From: Acholeplasmatales bacterium
Lineage (GTDB): Bacteria > Bacillota_I > Bacilli_A > Acholeplasmatales > Anaeroplasmataceae
Reading direction: 5' to 3'
DNA: 9,320 nucleotides
NCBI GenBank assembly: GCA_024696565.1
Contig: JAILGR010000016.1
Span: forward strand, 1 to 9,320
The position numbers and the translations under genes were made by a program. This document shows positions 1 to 6,764 of the stretch, in pieces; the first letter of the stretch is position 1; each line of letters starts with the position of its first letter. Below the pieces are notes generated by a model, which made no database searches, had not been told where the DNA came from, and was given only the letters and a program-made list of their open reading frames with translations.

Positions 1-980
1 ATAAAGCTAAAAGTTATGTTAAATCATTACAATATTTAGCTGATATTATTTCAGAGATAGATTGTTATATTTCATTATCTGATATAGCAATTAAGAATAA
101 TTATGTTCGTCCTACATTTAACAATAATAAAGTGATTAATATTGTAGATGGACGTCACCCTGTATTAGAAAACTTACTTGGTCCAAAATATATTGTTAAT
201 GATGTGGTAATTAATAAATACAATATGATTTTAATTACAGGACCTAATATGAGTGGTAAATCAACATACATGCGTATGCTAGCATCAATTATTATTCTTG
301 CCCAAATTGGTTCATTTGTACCAGCTAAGGTAGCTGATTTAAGTATAATGGATGCTATATTTACAAGAATTGGGGCATCAGATGATTTAGTATCTGGTCA
401 ATCAACGTTTATGGTTGAAATGATGGAAGCTAATTACGCAATAACTAACGCAACTAAAAATTCATTAGTATTATTTGATGAAATTGGTAGAGGTACTGCG
501 ACATTTGATGGTATGGCTATTGCCCAATCGATATTAGAATATCTACATGAAAAGGTTGGCTGTATTACATTATTTTCTACTCATTATCATGAATTGACTA
601 GCTTAGATAAAAAACTTAAGCATTTAAAAAATGTTCATGTTGAGGCTGAAGAAACAGAAAATGGTGTTGCTTTCTTGCATAAAGTATTAGATGGCCCTAC
701 TGATAAATCATATGGTATTAATGTTGCATCACTTGCCGGTTTACCTAAATCATTAATAGAAAGAAGTAAACAAGTATTAAATGTTTTAGAAGAGGATTCT
801 AAAACTCATAAAGGTATTACTTTAGATTTATTTAATTTTGATGATTTTGAAGAAAAAGAAGAAGTTAAGGTTGAAACTAAAGCATCTTTAATTAAGAAAA
901 GATTAGATGAAATTGATATTAATAAGGTTACACCTATAGAAGCACTAAATCTTCTTTATGAATTAAAGGAGATTGAATAA
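1..980 (+). CDS. mutS: DNA mismatch repair protein MutS, C-terminal part (5' end cut by window)
   Basis: MutS binds mismatched or looped DNA and, in its ATP-bound clamp form, recruits MutL. Only the last 325 residues are visible. The frame is open from base 3, so a GTG at 132 is an internal valine codon and not the start. The visible part holds the end of the core/clamp region (RPTF, GRHPVLE) and the ABC-type ATPase: Walker A GPNMSGKST at visible residues 80-88, Walker B with DEIGRG at 159-164, and the STHYHE switch motif at 192-197. A helical dimerisation tail follows and ends in an acidic, charged stretch. A short TLDLFNF segment near the tail resembles the family's clamp-binding motif but is degenerate. 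The mismatch-binding domain, about 530 residues judging from the usual family length, lies outside the window. The stop is 1 nt before mutL, so the two are co-transcribed. Identification is firm; completeness cannot be judged. Confidence 0.97.
   Translation, partial: KAKSYVKSLQYLADIISEIDCYISLSDIAIKNNYVRPTFNNNKVINIVDGRHPVLENLLGPKYIVNDVVINKYNMILITGPNMSGKSTYMRMLASIIILAQIGSFVPAKVADLSIMDAIFTRIGASDDLVSGQSTFMVEMMEANYAITNATKNSLVLFDEIGRGTATFDGMAIAQSILEYLHEKVGCITLFSTHYHELTSLDKKLKHLKNVHVEAEETENGVAFLHKVLDGPTDKSYGINVASLAGLPKSLIERSKQVLNVLEEDSKTHKGITLDLFNFDDFEEKEEVKVETKASLIKKRLDEIDINKVTPIEALNLLYELKEIE
965..971 (+). promoter_or_regulatory. Shine-Dalgarno site of mutL
   Basis: AAAGGAG lies inside the last codons of mutS, 10 nt before the ATG at 982. 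It decides the start: an in-frame TTG at 973 would leave only 1 nt after the site and cannot be used with it. Confidence 0.8.
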
Positions 981-981
981 T

Positions 982-2787
982 ATGGGAAATATAATTAAAA
1001 TGTCACCTAAACTTGCTAGCTTAATTCAAGCTGGTGAGGTTGTTGAAAGACCTGCATCTGTAGTTAAAGAATTAGTAGAAAACGCAATTGATGCTAAAGC
1101 TACTAATATTGTTATTTCTTTAACTAATGGAGGCTTAGAAGAAATTGTAGTAACTGATGATGGTGTTGGTATGGATAAAGACGATGTCTTAATGTCTTTT
1201 GTTCCTCACGCAACATCTAAAATAAAAAACGAATATGATTTAAATCGTATTTTAACTTTAGGTTTTAGAGGCGAAGCTATTGCCTCTATTGCTACAGTAT
1301 CTAAAATGACTATTACATCTAGTACTGATGGTTTGAGTGGTTATTTTGCAACATTTAAATCGGGAATTAAAGAAGAATCTGGAGTATGTAACCACAATAA
1401 AGGTACTACAGTTAGTGTATCTAATTTATTTTATAACACTCCTGCGAGATTAAAATATATGAAAAGTGGCAAGAAAGAACTTGCTTCAATTATGTTTTTA
1501 ATTGACAGAATTGCGATGTCTTCTAAAGATAAAAGATTCCAAGTTTATTCTGATGGTAGATTGATATTTCAAACTAGTGGCAAGAATAAAGCTAAAGATT
1601 TAATATTTGATTTATATGGTATGGATGCTGCTAAAAATGTTTTAGAAACAGAATATACCCTAGATGGTTATAAATGTCATTTAGTATTAGTTAAACCTCA
1701 GGTATATCGTTCTACTAAGTTAGAAATTACTTTAATACTAAATGGTAGATATGTAAAAAACTATAACATTACTGAAGCCATTATTAAAGGATTTCAAACA
1801 TACCTACCTATAGGAAAACACCCTATAGTTATAGCTTATTTCGATGTTGATCCTCAATTAGTAGATGTTAATGTTCATCCTAATAAAATTGAGGTTAAAA
1901 TTGCTAATGAAGAGGAAATTTGTAATACTATTACAGGCAAAATAGATAATATCTTAAAGGAAAGTAATCATATTCCAACAAGAGAAATAAATAATAATAT
2001 TAGTTATAAAAAACAAAATATTTTTAATTTTAATGATGAAGATGAAGAAGATGAAATTCCTTTAATTAGAAGTAATTATAATAATGAAATAAAAAAAGAA
2101 GAAATAATAACTCCAACTTATAATAATCCAATTTTAGAAGAAAAAATCATTTTAAAAGAAGAATCTAAAGAAAATATATATCAGGCTAAAGAGAATTCAA
2201 AAAAAATTCCTGATTTTGAATATGTAGGTTCTATTTTTGGCACATATTTAATATTCCAAAATAAAGAAGGAATGTATTTAATGGATCAGCATGCGGCAGC
2301 TGAAAGGGTTAATTATGAAAAATTTTATGAAATATTAGGTAATTCTAATCAACCAAAGACAGATATGTTAGTTCCTTTGGTTATTTCATTTACTAAAATG
2401 GAAGCTTTATATGTTGAAGAAAATATGTCTGCATTTAATAATATAGGTTTTGAATTAGAAGCAATTGGAGAATTAGATTATAGAATTACTAGTATTCCTC
2501 TTTGGGCTAAAATAGACAATTTAGAAGAAATAATTTATGATATTTTATCTAATATGATTCAATCTAGAAAAGTGGATGTTATTTATTTTAGAGATCATAT
2601 TGCTAAACAAATAGCTTGTAAAGCTTCTATTAAAGCTAATCATACTATTTCTTTAACTGAAGTTAATGCTTTAGTAGAAAATTTAAAAAAGTGTAAAAAT
2701 CCATATACTTGCCCACATGGTAGACCAACAATAATTCGTTTTTCATTAAAAGAATTAGAAGAAATGTTTGAAAGGATTCAAAAATAA
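982..2787 (+). CDS. mutL: DNA mismatch repair protein MutL, endonuclease type
   Basis: MutL couples mismatch recognition by MutS to strand removal. This 601-residue protein has the full GHKL ATPase (about residues 1-330): KELVENAIDA with the catalytic Glu at 30 and the Mg-binding Asn at 34, DDGVGM at 59-64, and GFRGEA at 94-99. A low-complexity Asn/Glu/Lys linker spans about 330-410. The C-terminal domain carries the metal-dependent nicking endonuclease set: DQHAAAERVNYE at 435-446 (the DQHA-x2-E-x4-E motif), ACKASIKA at 545-552 and CPHGRPT at 577-583. These motifs mark MutL of organisms without MutH, so the protein should nick the daughter strand itself. The TDMLVPLV stretch sits where the beta-clamp-binding motif lies in Bacillus MutL, but the usual Gln is missing. 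In the IAAGEV motif the first Ala is Gln (IQAGEV). The start is ATG 982, set by the Shine-Dalgarno site. The last base of the stop is the first base of miaA. Confidence 0.97.
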   Translation: MGNIIKMSPKLASLIQAGEVVERPASVVKELVENAIDAKATNIVISLTNGGLEEIVVTDDGVGMDKDDVLMSFVPHATSKIKNEYDLNRILTLGFRGEAIASIATVSKMTITSSTDGLSGYFATFKSGIKEESGVCNHNKGTTVSVSNLFYNTPARLKYMKSGKKELASIMFLIDRIAMSSKDKRFQVYSDGRLIFQTSGKNKAKDLIFDLYGMDAAKNVLETEYTLDGYKCHLVLVKPQVYRSTKLEITLILNGRYVKNYNITEAIIKGFQTYLPIGKHPIVIAYFDVDPQLVDVNVHPNKIEVKIANEEEICNTITGKIDNILKESNHIPTREINNNISYKKQNIFNFNDEDEEDEIPLIRSNYNNEIKKEEIITPTYNNPILEEKIILKEESKENIYQAKENSKKIPDFEYVGSIFGTYLIFQNKEGMYLMDQHAAAERVNYEKFYEILGNSNQPKTDMLVPLVISFTKMEALYVEENMSAFNNIGFELEAIGELDYRITSIPLWAKIDNLEEIIYDILSNMIQSRKVDVIYFRDHIAKQIACKASIKANHTISLTEVNALVENLKKCKNPYTCPHGRPTIIRFSLKELEEMFERIQK

Positions 2788-3677
2788 TGAAGAAGGTTAT
2801 AGTTGTTGTAGGCCCTACTGCGGTTGGTAAAACTAAAATAGCTATCGAACTTGCAAAGCATTATAACTTAGATGTTATATCTGGTGATTCAGTAGCTATT
2901 TATAAAAGATTAGATATTGGTTCTGCTAAACCAACTAAAGAAGAAATGGATGGAGTAAAGCATTATTTAATTGATATTAAAGAACCAACTGAAGATTATA
3001 GTGCATTTGATTTTCAAAAAGAAGCTAGACAAATAATGGATAAAAATGATTTATCACTTATTTGTGGTGGGACTGGCTTATATATTCAAAGTGCATTATT
3101 TAATTACGAATTTAAATCTAGTAAAAGAGATTTTGAATTTGAAGAAAAAATGAAACATTTATCTAATGATGAATTATATAACCTATTATTAAGTAAAGAT
3201 TCATCTATAGATCAAACTAAGATTCATAAAAATAATAGAAAAAGAGTTTTAAGAGCCTTAGAGGTATTAAATGAAACTAATAGTTCTATTCATAGTTTTA
3301 ACCATAAGGATGAAAAATTATATGATTATTTCATTGTATATCTAAGATTAGATAGAGAAGTATTATATGAAAGAATTAATAAAAGAGTTGATATAATGAT
3401 GGAAAATGGTCTATTAGATGAGGTTTATAGCTTATATAAGGATGGCATTTATCCTCATGCGATAGGATATCAAGAGTTTATTCCTTATTTTCAAAATGAA
3501 GAAAGTCTAGAGACTTGTATTGAAGAAATTAAAAAGAATTCTAGACATTTAGCTAAAAGGCAAGAAACTTGGTTTAAAAACCAAATGGATAGTCATTTTT
3601 ATGATGTTGATTTAAATTGCATTTCAAATACAGTATCTTTAATAATAAAGGATATTGATAATTGGAGGATGAAATGA
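2787..3677 (+). CDS. miaA: tRNA dimethylallyltransferase MiaA
   Basis: MiaA transfers a dimethylallyl group from DMAPP to N6 of adenosine 37 in tRNAs that read codons starting with U, which steadies codon-anticodon pairing and reading frame. The 296-residue length fits the family. Visible motifs are the P-loop GPTAVGKT (9-16), the SGDSVAIYKRLDIGSAKPT block that holds the catalytic Asp and substrate-site residues, HYLIDIKEPTEDYSAFDF, GGTGLYIQSAL, NNRKRVLRALEV, AIGYQEFIPYF and, near the end, HLAKRQETWFKNQ. All are in the family order. The ATG shares one base with the mutL stop (TAATG), with AAAGGA at 2771-2776 as ribosome site. The mutS-mutL-miaA order is common in bacteria. The 3' end overlaps aroK by 4 nt (ATGA). 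Confidence 0.97.
   Translation: MKKVIVVVGPTAVGKTKIAIELAKHYNLDVISGDSVAIYKRLDIGSAKPTKEEMDGVKHYLIDIKEPTEDYSAFDFQKEARQIMDKNDLSLICGGTGLYIQSALFNYEFKSSKRDFEFEEKMKHLSNDELYNLLLSKDSSIDQTKIHKNNRKRVLRALEVLNETNSSIHSFNHKDEKLYDYFIVYLRLDREVLYERINKRVDIMMENGLLDEVYSLYKDGIYPHAIGYQEFIPYFQNEESLETCIEEIKKNSRHLAKRQETWFKNQMDSHFYDVDLNCISNTVSLIIKDIDNWRMK
3664..3668 (+). promoter_or_regulatory. Shine-Dalgarno site of aroK
   Basis: GGAGG lies inside miaA, 5 nt before ATG 3674. It favours this ATG over an in-frame TTG at 3662, which lies upstream of the site. Confidence 0.75.
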
Positions 3678-4150
3678 AAATATATCTAATTGGTATGATG
3701 GGTAGTGGTAAATCAACTTTAGGCACAATGCTTGCTAAAGAGTTAGGATATAAATTTATTGATATGGATTCATATATTGAAAATGAAACTAATATGACTA
3801 TCAATGATATATTTAAATTTTATGGTGAGGCATGGTTTAGAGAATATGAAAAAAAGGTCTTAAAAGACTTTTTTAAGATGGATAATTTAGTTATAGCCAC
3901 TGGTGGTGGAATAATTAAAAATAAAGATAATAAGGCGCTAATTGATGGTTTATGTGTTTATTTAGAATGCCCATTAGAAGAATTAGAAAAGAGATTAGCT
4001 AATGATAATCAAAGACCTCTTTTAAAAACTAGAAGTGTAAAAGATATATTAGAAGAAAGAATTCCATTATATGAATATTTTAAAGATATTAAAGTATTAA
4101 ATATTGATATGAATAAAGCAATTAAAGAAATCATGGAGGCAATAAAATGA
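3674..4150 (+). CDS. aroK: shikimate kinase
   Basis: Shikimate kinase phosphorylates the 3-hydroxyl of shikimate with ATP, the fifth step towards chorismate and the aromatic amino acids. The 158-residue protein is typical in length and has Walker A GMMGSGKST (7-15), the shikimate-binding FIDMD (Asp 30 and Asp 32), Arg 56 in FREYEKKVL, the GGG loop (77-79), the lid with RPLL (Arg 114), and RIPLYEYF with Arg 129 and Tyr 133. Every substrate and ATP contact expected for the family is present, so it should be active. ATG 3674 overlaps the miaA stop as ATGA, and the gene's own TGA overlaps the aroQ ATG in the same way, indicating translational coupling of three genes. AroK and AroL cannot be told apart here; AroK is the default name. 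Confidence 0.95.
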   Translation: MKIYLIGMMGSGKSTLGTMLAKELGYKFIDMDSYIENETNMTINDIFKFYGEAWFREYEKKVLKDFFKMDNLVIATGGGIIKNKDNKALIDGLCVYLECPLEELEKRLANDNQRPLLKTRSVKDILEERIPLYEYFKDIKVLNIDMNKAIKEIMEAIK

Positions 4151-4566
4151 AGGTTTTAGTTTTAAATGGTCCTAACTTAAATATGTTAGGGAAAAGACCT
4201 AAAGAACATTATGGGACAAAAACATTAGAAGAAATAAATGATTTAATGGTAAAAGAAGAACCTTTTGATTATGATTTCTTTCAATCAAATTGTGAAGGAA
4301 GAATAGTTACTAAAATACAAGAGGCAGTATTAAAAGATTATGATGCGATTATCATTAATCCAGGGGCATATACCCATACTAGTGTTGCAATCCATGATGC
4401 ATTAGAGATGTTTAGTGGCATAAAAATTGAGGTTCATCTATCTGCTGTAGATGATAGAGAAGACTTTAGAAAAATTAATTTTGTTAGAGATGTTTGTGAT
4501 ATGACATTTTCTGGCAAGAAAGAAGAAAGCTATCTTGAAGCCGTAAGATATTTGAAAAATAAATAA
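4147..4566 (+). CDS. aroQ: 3-dehydroquinate dehydratase, type II
   Basis: Type II dehydroquinase removes water from 3-dehydroquinate to give 3-dehydroshikimate, two steps before shikimate kinase; family members form dodecamers. The 139 residues show LNGPNLNMLGKRP (6-18), the catalytic Tyr 22 in HYG, the flexible lid around Lys 16-Arg 17, NPGAYTHTSVAIHDAL (71-86), the catalytic-site His 97 in EVHLS, and Arg 104/Arg 108 in DREDFRK. The position after HLS is Ala, where many family members have Asn or Asp; function is probably retained because the catalytic residues are intact. The ATG overlaps the aroK stop, with GGAGG at 4135-4139. Adjacent aroK and aroQ suggest joint supply of chorismate precursors, although the remaining pathway genes are not in this window. 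The promoter of efp lies in its last codons. Confidence 0.95.
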   Translation: MKVLVLNGPNLNMLGKRPKEHYGTKTLEEINDLMVKEEPFDYDFFQSNCEGRIVTKIQEAVLKDYDAIIINPGAYTHTSVAIHDALEMFSGIKIEVHLSAVDDREDFRKINFVRDVCDMTFSGKKEESYLEAVRYLKNK

Positions 4567-4580
4567 GTTTATGATATACT
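4552..4580 (+). promoter_or_regulatory. predicted sigma-A-type promoter for efp
   Basis: The -35 TTGAAA is at 4552-4557 and the -10 TATACT at 4575-4580, separated by exactly 17 nt. A TG one base before the -10 (4572-4573) makes it an extended -10 element. The predicted transcript start is near 4587, giving a leader of about 24 nt before the ATG at 4611. The -35 is inside the end of aroQ. The match is by eye, but both boxes and the spacing are close to consensus. Confidence 0.75.
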
Positions 4581-4600
4581 AATTAACATAATAAAAATTT

Positions 4601-4606
4601 GGAGGA
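4601..4606 (+). promoter_or_regulatory. Shine-Dalgarno site of efp
   Basis: GGAGGA lies 4 nt before ATG 4611. An in-frame TTG at 4599 overlaps this site and so is not the start. Confidence 0.8.
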
Positions 4607-4610
4607 AATT

Positions 4611-5168
4611 ATGGTTTCTAGTAATGATTTTAAAAACGGAATGACTATTCTTTATGAAGGAAAAATATATAAAATTATGGAATTCATGCATGTAAAGCCT
4701 GGTAAAGGTGGTGCATTTGTACGTACAAAGCTACGTGATTTAAGAAGTGGAACTATTGTTGATATTACATTTAATGCTGCTGAAAAAGTAGAAAAGGCAG
4801 TTATTGATAAAGTTGAAATGCAATATTTATATGATACTGGTGATGCATTAGTATTCATGGATAATATTACATATGAACAAATTGAATTACCTTATGTATT
4901 AGTTGAATATGAAAAACAATTCTTAAGAGAAAATCAAAATGTTAATATTGAAAAATATGGTAGTGAAATAATTGGTATTTTATTACCAGATAAAGTAACA
5001 CTAAAGGTTACTGAATGTGATCCAGCTCAAAAAGGTGCTGCATCATCTAACCAGATGAAAGATGCAGTATTAGAAACTGGTATGCAGGTTCGTGTACCTT
5101 TATTTATTGAACCTGGTGAAGAAATTATCATCAGTACAGATTCAGGGAAATATTCTAGTAGAGCTTAA
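4611..5168 (+). CDS. efp: translation elongation factor P
   Basis: EF-P binds between the P and E sites of the ribosome and relieves stalling at consecutive prolines. The 185-residue length is the family standard. Domain I (about 1-65) opens with NDFKNGMTI and contains the tip loop KPGKGGAFVRTKLRDLRSG with Lys 32, the residue that is post-translationally modified in many bacteria (5-aminopentanol in Bacillus). The OB-fold domains II and III follow, with the C-terminal signature around CDPAQKGAASSNQMKDAVLE and VRVPLFIEPGEEI. The start is ATG 4611, which gives the usual N-terminus. The gene has its own promoter across the end of aroQ and may also receive read-through from the mutS-aroQ train. 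It is 16 nt upstream of the CorC-like gene with no terminator between them, so the two probably form an operon. No modification enzyme for Lys 32 is in the window. Confidence 0.98.
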   Translation: MVSSNDFKNGMTILYEGKIYKIMEFMHVKPGKGGAFVRTKLRDLRSGTIVDITFNAAEKVEKAVIDKVEMQYLYDTGDALVFMDNITYEQIELPYVLVEYEKQFLRENQNVNIEKYGSEIIGILLPDKVTLKVTECDPAQKGAASSNQMKDAVLETGMQVRVPLFIEPGEEIIISTDSGKYSSRA

Positions 5169-5170
5169 TT

Positions 5171-5175
5171 AGGAG
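5171..5175 (+). promoter_or_regulatory. Shine-Dalgarno site supporting a TTG start
   Basis: AGGAG lies 9 nt before TTG 5185 in the short gap after efp. No ATG in the frame lies near this site; the next in-frame ATG is 26 codons in, inside the first membrane helix. TTG is therefore the likely start. Confidence 0.7.
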
Positions 5176-5184
5176 TGAAATAAA

Positions 5185-6582
5185 TTGGACATATACTCGT
5201 GTTTAGTGCCCCTCGCGGTCGCACCCATTGATGCAAAATTTATAATTGTAATAATAGTAATGGTTTTGTTGGTTTTATTATCAGCTTTTTTCTCTATGTC
5301 AGAGACAGCTTTTTCATCAGTATCTGATGTAAAGTTACGTGTGGCAATTGAGGAAAGAAAAGGTGGAGCTAAAAAAGCTTTGTCTTTGTATGAATCATTT
5401 GATAAAACCTTAATTACTTTATTAATTGGTAATAACTTAGTAAATGTAGCCCTATCTACATTAGCAGTATTATGGTTTGCATATTTAATTGGAAACCAAG
5501 ATATACAAAGCTTAGTATCAACTGTAGTTGTTACTATAGTATTATTGATTTTTGGTGAAATTGTTCCTAAGATGATTGCTAAACGTAATCCTGAAAGAAT
5601 AGCTACTAGAGTAGCTTGGTTAGTATATATTATTTCTATAATTCTATATCCATTTGTGTTATTTTTCTTAGGAATACAAAAATTATTATCTAAGAAAAAC
5701 GCTGAAGAAGAATCTATGCAAGAAGATGAACTTGAGGTTGCCATTGATCAAATGGAGGATACAGGTGCCATCGAGCATGATGAAGCTGATTTAATGCGTA
5801 AGACTCTTGATTTAAATGATAGATCAGTAAAAGACATTATGACTCCAAGAGTAAAAATGGAGGTATTGGACTCTAGATCGACATTAGAAGAAGTTAAGGA
5901 ATTTATGATGGATAATGCTTATTCTAGAATTCCTGTATTCAAACAAGATAAAGACCATATGATTGGTGTTTTATATGTTAGAGATTTCTTCCCTGCCTTA
6001 ATTAAAAATCCAAAATTAAATTGGAAAAGATTAATTCGTCCTGTTAAGTTTGTTGCGGCAACTATGAAAGTAGATGCTTTAATCCAAGAGTTCCAAGAAA
6101 GTAAAAACCATTTAGCCATGGTCATTGGTGAATATGGTGAAGTAATTGGTTTAGTAACATTAGAAGATGCAATGGAAGAATTATTCGGTGAAATCTATGA
6201 TGAACATGACATATTAGGTGAAGATGATTTAGTTTTTGAAAAACAAGAAGACGGATCATATTTAGTGGATGCTGATATGTTTGTTGACGAGGCCTTTGAA
6301 AAACTTGAATTAGGTGGACTTCCTGATGATATCCCTGCTAAATTATCTGGTTGGTTATTTGAAAAATGTGAAGATTTACCTGAGGTAGGTTATTCATTTG
6401 ATTATTTAGCCATTTATACTATGGAAGATCAAGAAACTGGCGAGTATAAAGATTACGCTAAAATGGTTACATTATCTGTTGCTGAAGTAAAGGATAGAAG
6501 AATTTCTTTAGTTAAGATTACTCTTCGTGATGCTACTGAAGAAGAAATTGAACAATCAAAATCACAACAAGAAGAAGATTAA
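5185..6582 (+). CDS. CNNM/CorC-family membrane protein with CBS pair (HlyC/CorC, 'hemolysin-like')
   Basis: This 465-residue integral membrane protein belongs to the CNNM/CorC family, whose characterised members export Mg2+; the old 'hemolysin' label is historical. Residues about 18-165 form the DUF21 membrane domain, with hydrophobic helices near 19-35, 72-95, 105-123 and 135-160 and the family motifs FFSMSETA (35-42), GNNLVNVALSTLA and FGEIVPK (123-129). A CBS pair follows: the first repeat starts at IMTPRVKME (218 on) and the second ends in GEYGEVIGLVTLEDAMEELFGEI (315 on). Residues about 350-440 are the CorC/HlyC C-terminal domain (YLVDADMFVDEAF, LSGWLFEKC). Regulation by nucleotide binding to the CBS pair is known for the family and inferred here. 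Start TTG 5185 is chosen from the Shine-Dalgarno site. The first codons include an unusually GC-rich, rare-codon patch (5206-5225). The gene ends in a terminator and is probably co-transcribed with efp. The exact ion transported is not shown by sequence. Confidence 0.93.
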   Translation: MDIYSCLVPLAVAPIDAKFIIVIIVMVLLVLLSAFFSMSETAFSSVSDVKLRVAIEERKGGAKKALSLYESFDKTLITLLIGNNLVNVALSTLAVLWFAYLIGNQDIQSLVSTVVVTIVLLIFGEIVPKMIAKRNPERIATRVAWLVYIISIILYPFVLFFLGIQKLLSKKNAEEESMQEDELEVAIDQMEDTGAIEHDEADLMRKTLDLNDRSVKDIMTPRVKMEVLDSRSTLEEVKEFMMDNAYSRIPVFKQDKDHMIGVLYVRDFFPALIKNPKLNWKRLIRPVKFVAATMKVDALIQEFQESKNHLAMVIGEYGEVIGLVTLEDAMEELFGEIYDEHDILGEDDLVFEKQEDGSYLVDADMFVDEAFEKLELGGLPDDIPAKLSGWLFEKCEDLPEVGYSFDYLAIYTMEDQETGEYKDYAKMVTLSVAEVKDRRISLVKITLRDATEEEIEQSKSQQEED

Positions 6583-6604
6583 GCCCAATAGGGCTTTTTC
6601 TTAT
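6581..6604 (+). terminator. intrinsic terminator after the CorC-like gene
   Basis: A 6-bp stem AAGCCC (6581-6586) and GGGCTT (6591-6596) with loop AATA is followed by a T-rich tail. The stem starts inside the TAA stop codon. It should end the efp transcript. Confidence 0.85.
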
Positions 6605-6622
6605 GGAAAAACTCATTTCGCT

Positions 6623-6672
6623 TATAAAATAATTTTATATTTTTACACAAAAATAAAATTTTATTTATAAAT
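6623..6672. repeat. cluster of AT-only palindromes upstream of the ftsZ promoter
   Basis: Three perfect inverted repeats lie within 50 nt: 6623-6639 (8-bp arms TATAAAAT/ATTTTATA around one base), 6651-6666 (AAATAAAATTTTATTT, a 16-bp palindrome) and 6663-6672 (ATTTATAAAT). They lie 22 nt or more before the -35 of ftsZ. With so little GC, chance palindromes are expected, so a binding role is only possible. The A4T4 tract should be bent. Confidence 0.35.
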
Positions 6673-6693
6673 AAAATAAAGATTTGTTTGTTG

Positions 6694-6722
6694 TTGTCAA
6701 AAAGTTTTTTTTAGGTTAAAAT
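6694..6722 (+). promoter_or_regulatory. predicted sigma-A-type promoter of ftsZ
   Basis: The -35 TTGTCA (6694-6699) and -10 TAAAAT (6717-6722) are separated by 17 nt; each differs from the consensus by one base. The predicted transcript start is near 6728-6730, giving a leader of about 36 nt. With the terminator at 6581-6604 upstream and another after the gene, ftsZ appears monocistronic. Confidence 0.8.
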
Positions 6723-6727
6723 GATAA

Positions 6728-6759
6728 ATACGAAAGTATCCTTTTTTTGGAAAGGGGAG
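6728..6759 (+). promoter_or_regulatory. short structured leader and Shine-Dalgarno site of ftsZ
   Basis: ATAC-GAAA-GTAT (6728-6739) is a 4-bp stem capped by a GNRA tetraloop, placed at or within 1-2 nt of the predicted transcript 5' end. CCTTT (6740-6744) can pair with AAAGG (6751-6755), which includes part of the Shine-Dalgarno site AGGGGAG (6753-6759), 5 nt before ATG 6765. The site position rules out an in-frame TTG at 6747. The ribosome site is well supported; the regulatory meaning of the hairpins is conjecture. Confidence 0.6.
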
Positions 6760-6764
6760 ATAAA

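Noticed and set aside
3574..3804. 76-codon reverse-strand frame over the miaA-aroK junction
   Set aside because: It is antisense to two clear genes, with no ribosome site or family signal.
5169..5744. 191-codon open frame on the reverse strand within the CorC-like gene
   Set aside because: It lies antisense to a well-supported membrane-protein gene, has low-complexity Ser/Thr/Asn composition and no family motif; it is a shadow of the forward frame.
6603..6632. 9-codon mini-frame (ATG to TAA) after the terminator, a possible leader peptide
   Set aside because: It has no Shine-Dalgarno site, lies upstream of the predicted ftsZ transcript start and follows a terminator, so it is probably not transcribed.
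6736..6748. T7 run after the GNRA hairpin as an intrinsic terminator or attenuator before ftsZ
   Set aside because: The stem is only 4 bp with two GC pairs, too weak to terminate transcription by the usual criteria.
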